Shown: piece by piece, positions 61,670 to 64,000 of the stretch
Layout: every line of letters starts with the position of its first letter
Position numbering within the stretch: the first letter of the stretch is position 1
NCBI RefSeq assembly: GCF_004135585.1
Contig: NZ_CP035501.1
Coordinates: 4,907,501 to 4,971,500, forward strand
DNA: 64,000 nucleotides
Reading direction: 5' to 3'
Origin: Sphingosinicella sp. BN140058
GTDB taxonomy: Bacteria > Pseudomonadota > Alphaproteobacteria > Sphingomonadales > Sphingomonadaceae
The notes under the pieces: model-generated
Databases searched by the model: none
What the model was told of the DNA's origin: nothing
What the model saw: the letters and a program-made list of their open reading frames with translations, nothing else
Translations under genes and position numbers: made by a program

Positions 61670-61888
61670 TCAGCGGCGCCATTTTCCCGTCTCCATCCAG
61701 CGGAGCAGCGGCTTCAGCGGCAGGATCCAGACGATCCCCGCGACGATGAAGTACAAGGCGAGCACGGGCCACGGCCAGCCCGCCATCAGGTCGGCGACGC
61801 TTGCAACGATTACCGCCCAGAGCGTGATCAGGGTGAGGATCAGGCCGATCCCGGCCGGTTTGCGCCATGTCGGAGATGCGGGAGTCAT
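61670..61888 (-). CDS. DUF2842 family membrane protein
   Basis: This 72-residue protein starts MTPASPTWRKPAGIGLILTL. It has two helices, the second GWPWPVLALYFIVAGIVWILPL, ending LLRWMETGKWRR. The pattern WRKPxGxxLILxLIxxWAVIVA and the end LRWMETG define DUF2842, a small inner-membrane family limited mainly to Alphaproteobacteria. Its start overlaps the cyclo-ligase stop by four bases. Confidence 0.88.
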   Translation of the reverse strand: MTPASPTWRKPAGIGLILTLITLWAVIVASVADLMAGWPWPVLALYFIVAGIVWILPLKPLLRWMETGKWRR

Positions 61889-62448
61889 CGGCAGTCGATC
61901 CATTCGCCGGGGGTTGCGATCGCGTCGAGGGGGACGTCCCAGGGGTCCGGATCGAGATTTTCGGAAACGATCTGGAATTCCCACGCGACGCCGATCGTGA
62001 ACACCGGCCCGCCTTCGCGCAAGTGAGCAAGGGCACGATCATAATGGCCTTTGCCGTGGCCGATCCGAGTGCCGCGGCGGTCGGCGGTCACTAGGGGAAC
62101 CAGCACGACGTCGGGGGCCAGCGCATCCGCCGACGACGGCGGTTGGAGGACGCCCCACGGGCTCGCCTCAGTAGCAGGTGCCTCCCGGAACAGCATGCGG
62201 GCGTCGCGATCGAGGAACCAGGGAAGCGCCGCGCGCTGTCCCGTACCGAGCCGCTCCAGGGTGGGATAGGGGCTGATCTCCGCCTTGAGCGGATGGTAGC
62301 CGGCGACGATGCCGGCGCCGAGCAGATGGGGCAGGACTCGCTCCGCCAGCTTGGCCTCGAGCTCGGCGCGCAGGCTGTCGGTGAGCGAGGCGGCGTAGAG
62401 CCGCCGTTCCGCCAGAGCGCGGCTGCGCATTTCCGATTTTGGACTCAC
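61885..62448 (-). CDS. fau: 5-formyltetrahydrofolate cyclo-ligase
   Basis: This 187-residue enzyme converts 5-formyl-THF to 5,10-methenyl-THF with ATP. Visible motifs are MRSRALAERRLYAAS (N-terminal nucleotide region), AGYHPLKAEISPYP, LPWFLDRDARMLFR and the signature DVVLVPLVTADRRGTRIGHGKGHYDRAL (in parts). It follows the 6S RNA gene on the same strand, the order zapA - 6S - cyclo-ligase known from many proteobacteria. Confidence 0.93.
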   Translation of the reverse strand: MSPKSEMRSRALAERRLYAASLTDSLRAELEAKLAERVLPHLLGAGIVAGYHPLKAEISPYPTLERLGTGQRAALPWFLDRDARMLFREAPATEASPWGVLQPPSSADALAPDVVLVPLVTADRRGTRIGHGKGHYDRALAHLREGGPVFTIGVAWEFQIVSENLDPDPWDVPLDAIATPGEWIDCR

Positions 62449-62489
62449 GCTCGGCTCCGGTGCGGGGGAGTGACGGGACCGCCCTAGCC

Positions 62490-62640
62490 GTTTGCTGGAA
62501 TATCCTCTGACGCCAGAACGTCAGGTGGGGACCATGTAGACCGAACCAGGATCCGGCCAGGGACAGCCCCCTAGGATGTCTTTATCGCCTCAGGGATGTT
62601 CGCTAAAGCTCGTACATGGCAGTGCCCGTCAGGGCTCTAT
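62490..62640 (-). ncRNA. ssrS: 6S RNA
   Basis: The gap between zapA and the cyclo-ligase gene is where 6S RNA is encoded in proteobacteria. On the minus strand the ends CCCTGACG and CGTCAGAGG pair, then GCCATGTA pairs with TACATGGT, leaving a central region of about 70 bases with GAACATCCCTGAGG and GGATCCTGG. That gives the long interrupted rod and open bubble of 6S RNA, about 146 bases. It would bind RNA polymerase holoenzyme. Ends are approximate. Confidence 0.7.
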
Positions 62641-62976
62641 CTAGGATGGTTGCCCCGTCTCCTCAAGGGTGCGAGCGACCTTTTCCATCCGCTCGGCAAG
62701 GCGTTCCAGCGCATCGGCGACGTCGTCGTCATTGGTCTCGAACAAAGCGGCATCGGCGGGCGGCGCGTGACCGGCGCGGCGTTCGAGCACTTCGTCGGCG
62801 AGCAGCAGCGAAGCGAACAGCAATTGCCTGTTTTCGCCGAGATTGCCGAGCGCGCCGGCGGCGTCCTTCGCCTTGCCGTCGACGATCGCGGCCACCGAGC
62901 GAAGATGGTCTTCTTCACCGGTGCGGCACGCGATCGAGTAGCGGCGGTTGCCGATCTCGACCTCCACATTCGGCAT
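62641..62976 (-). CDS. zapA: Cell division protein ZapA
   Basis: This 111-residue protein starts MPNVEVEIGNRRYSIACRTG and continues EDHLRSVAAIVDGKAKDAA, the ZapA fold. A C-terminal coiled coil is rich in Ala, Glu and Arg (LERLAERMEKVARTLEE). It binds and bundles FtsZ at the division site. The upstream small coiled-coil gene overlaps its start (TGATG). 6S RNA follows. Confidence 0.9.
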   Translation of the reverse strand: MPNVEVEIGNRRYSIACRTGEEDHLRSVAAIVDGKAKDAAGALGNLGENRQLLFASLLLADEVLERRAGHAPPADAALFETNDDDVADALERLAERMEKVARTLEETGQPS

Positions 62977-63185
62977 CACACTCTCCCTTGCGTGTCCAGC
63001 AACCTGTCGATCTCGCCGATCGCGCCTTCCACCTTGGCACGAAGAGCGAGATGATTGCGGCGGAGAGTGTCCACGTCCTCGGCGCCTGGGGCGGGCGTGC
63101 GGCTTGCCACGGCGCTTGCCTCGATGCGTGCAAGCGCACGCTCGAGCCGGCCAAGTGCAGCGGTCGTTCTTTCGCGCCCCATCAA
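62976..63185 (-). CDS. Small coiled-coil protein upstream of zapA
   Basis: This 69-residue protein starts MMGRERTTAALGRLERALAR and continues DVDTLRRNHLALRAKVEGAIGEIDRLL. It is helical and heptad-rich. In sphingomonads a small coiled-coil gene commonly precedes zapA. The stop shares a base with the zapA ATG, so translation is coupled and a division-linked role is likely (inference). Confidence 0.7.
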   Translation of the reverse strand: MMGRERTTAALGRLERALARIEASAVASRTPAPGAEDVDTLRRNHLALRAKVEGAIGEIDRLLDTQGRV

Positions 63186-63260
63186 CGCCTTGTAGCACGT
63201 TCCGGCGCGCGGGGGAAATGGGTAGCGGCCGCTGAACCTTTCCGTCCGCGCACCTCGGTG

Positions 63261-63288
63261 TTGACGGGGCGGCTTCCGCCTCTAAAGG
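63261..63288 (+). promoter_or_regulatory. Possible sigma-70 promoter of transketolase
   Basis: TTGACG (63261-63266), a 16-base spacer and TAAAGG (63283-63288), about 75 bases before the tkt start. The spacing and match are fair only. Confidence 0.4.
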
Positions 63289-63363
63289 AGCGGGCGAGCG
63301 GGGCGCATGCCGGGGAGCCTGCCTCGCCGGCCTTCCGGGGTGCTCCGACCAGTGGGAAACAGC

Positions 63364-64000
63364 ATGGCCCTCGAACCGAGACTGCTCGCCAACGCCATTC
63401 GCGCCCTCGCCATGGATGCCGTCCAGGCGGCCAATTCGGGACATCCGGGAATGCCGATGGGCATGGCCGATGTCGCGACCGTGCTCTTTACCGAGCATTT
63501 GAAGCACGATCCGACGGATCCCGCCTGGCACGACCGCGATCGCTTCGTGCTGTCGGCCGGTCACGGCTCGATGCTGATTTACGCGCTGCTGCACCTGACC
63601 GGCTACGAAAAGCCGACGCTGGACGACATCCGCAACTTCCGCCAGCTCGGCAGCCTGTGCGCCGGGCATCCCGAGAATTTCCTGATCCCGGCGATCGAGG
63701 CGACCACCGGTCCGCTCGGCCAGGGACTCGCGATGGCGGTCGGCATGGCGATCGCCGAACGCCATCTCAACGCCGGCTTCGGCGACGATCTCGTCGATCA
63801 CAAGACCTGGGTGATCGCCGGCGACGGCTGTTTGATGGAGGGCGTCAACCACGAGGCGGCGGGGCTTGCCGGCCATCTCGGCCTCGGCCGGCTCAATGTC
63901 TTCTGGGACAACAACCATATCACGATCGACGGATCGACCGATCTGTCTACGTCCGAAGACATTCCGGCGCGGTACCGCGCTTATGGCTGGCACGTCGTCG
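63364..64000 (+). CDS. tkt: Transketolase (5' part)
   Basis: The visible 212 residues start [20 protein letters not shown] and include [15 protein letters not shown], the invariant His of [19 protein letters not shown], and the thiamine-diphosphate motif [20 protein letters not shown] followed by [14 protein letters not shown]. It transfers two-carbon units in the pentose phosphate pathway. The rest lies beyond the window. An upstream leader of about 100 bases precedes the ATG. Confidence 0.96.
   Translation, partial: MALEPRLLANAIRALAMDAVQAANSGHPGMPMGMADVATVLFTEHLKHDPTDPAWHDRDRFVLSAGHGSMLIYALLHLTGYEKPTLDDIRNFRQLGSLCAGHPENFLIPAIEATTGPLGQGLAMAVGMAIAERHLNAGFGDDLVDHKTWVIAGDGCLMEGVNHEAAGLAGHLGLGRLNVFWDNNHITIDGSTDLSTSEDIPARYRAYGWHVV

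Overview
The window is GC-rich DNA that reads as a Sphingomonadales (Alphaproteobacteria) chromosome. The main clues are an S8 autotransporter with an N-terminal RNIRPFW-type repeat known from sphingomonads, a DUF2842 gene, FixJ-type regulators, and the zapA - 6S RNA - 5-formyltetrahydrofolate cyclo-ligase order next to transketolase. Assignment below order level is inference. No database search was possible, so family names rest on motifs recognised by eye.

Layout. (1) 1-41 kb is an accessory region rich in paralogous redox and stress genes. A minus-strand operon (4471 to 1) encodes an NmrA-like oxidoreductase, a membrane protein, a carboxymuconolactone decarboxylase (CMD) protein, a histidine kinase, a GST, a second NmrA-like protein and a hydrolase. 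A second minus-strand cluster (11556 to 5669) joins an SDR, an NTF2-like protein, a stand-alone cytochrome b, an Rrf2 regulator, a FixJ regulator, a receiver protein and a FixL-like kinase. At 13.4-14.9 kb an ECF41-type sigma factor faces a CMD gene across two divergent, near-perfect ECF41 promoters. Next come a seven-PAS kinase with FixJ and receiver partners, a hydrolase, DoxX, an MFS exporter, another NmrA-like protein, a MocR-type regulator that lacks its PLP lysine, an orphan FixJ, an EmrAB/NodT-type efflux operon, a cupin/NmrA pair, a second kinase-like/GST pair and an RTX protein.

(2) 41.8-44.7 kb holds small proteins and DNA-damage genes: YedK/SRAP, a LigD-type ligase and an apparent imuA remnant. 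(3) 44.7-57.4 kb is a gene graveyard. It contains a PAS-kinase fragment, an S8 autotransporter with an amber codon after its signal peptide, an intact GGDEF-EAL protein, decayed CehA/McBA-type metallohydrolase and beta-helix genes, an IS3 remnant, an MCP fragment, decayed intergenic repeats and a few intact small genes. It ends at a yifB gene that has lost its 5' part. (4) 57.4-64 kb is ordinary chromosome: tRNA-Leu, an AI-2E family transporter, tRNA-Asp, a DUF2314/DUF2185 protein, DUF2842, the cyclo-ligase, 6S RNA, zapA and the start of transketolase.

How it fits together (inference). The first 41 kb looks like repeated recruitment of one kit: NmrA oxidoreductase, CMD protein, hydrolase, GST and cupin as effectors, with FixL/FixJ modules, an Rrf2 protein and an ECF41 sigma as control. 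This suits a response to oxidative, electrophile or respiratory stress. The strongest leads are the ECF41 promoter pair, the twice-occurring kinase/GST pair, the orphan cytochrome b in a signalling operon, a 105-bp leader element shared by two unrelated genes, the PLP-less MocR protein and the AUC start of the SRAP gene.
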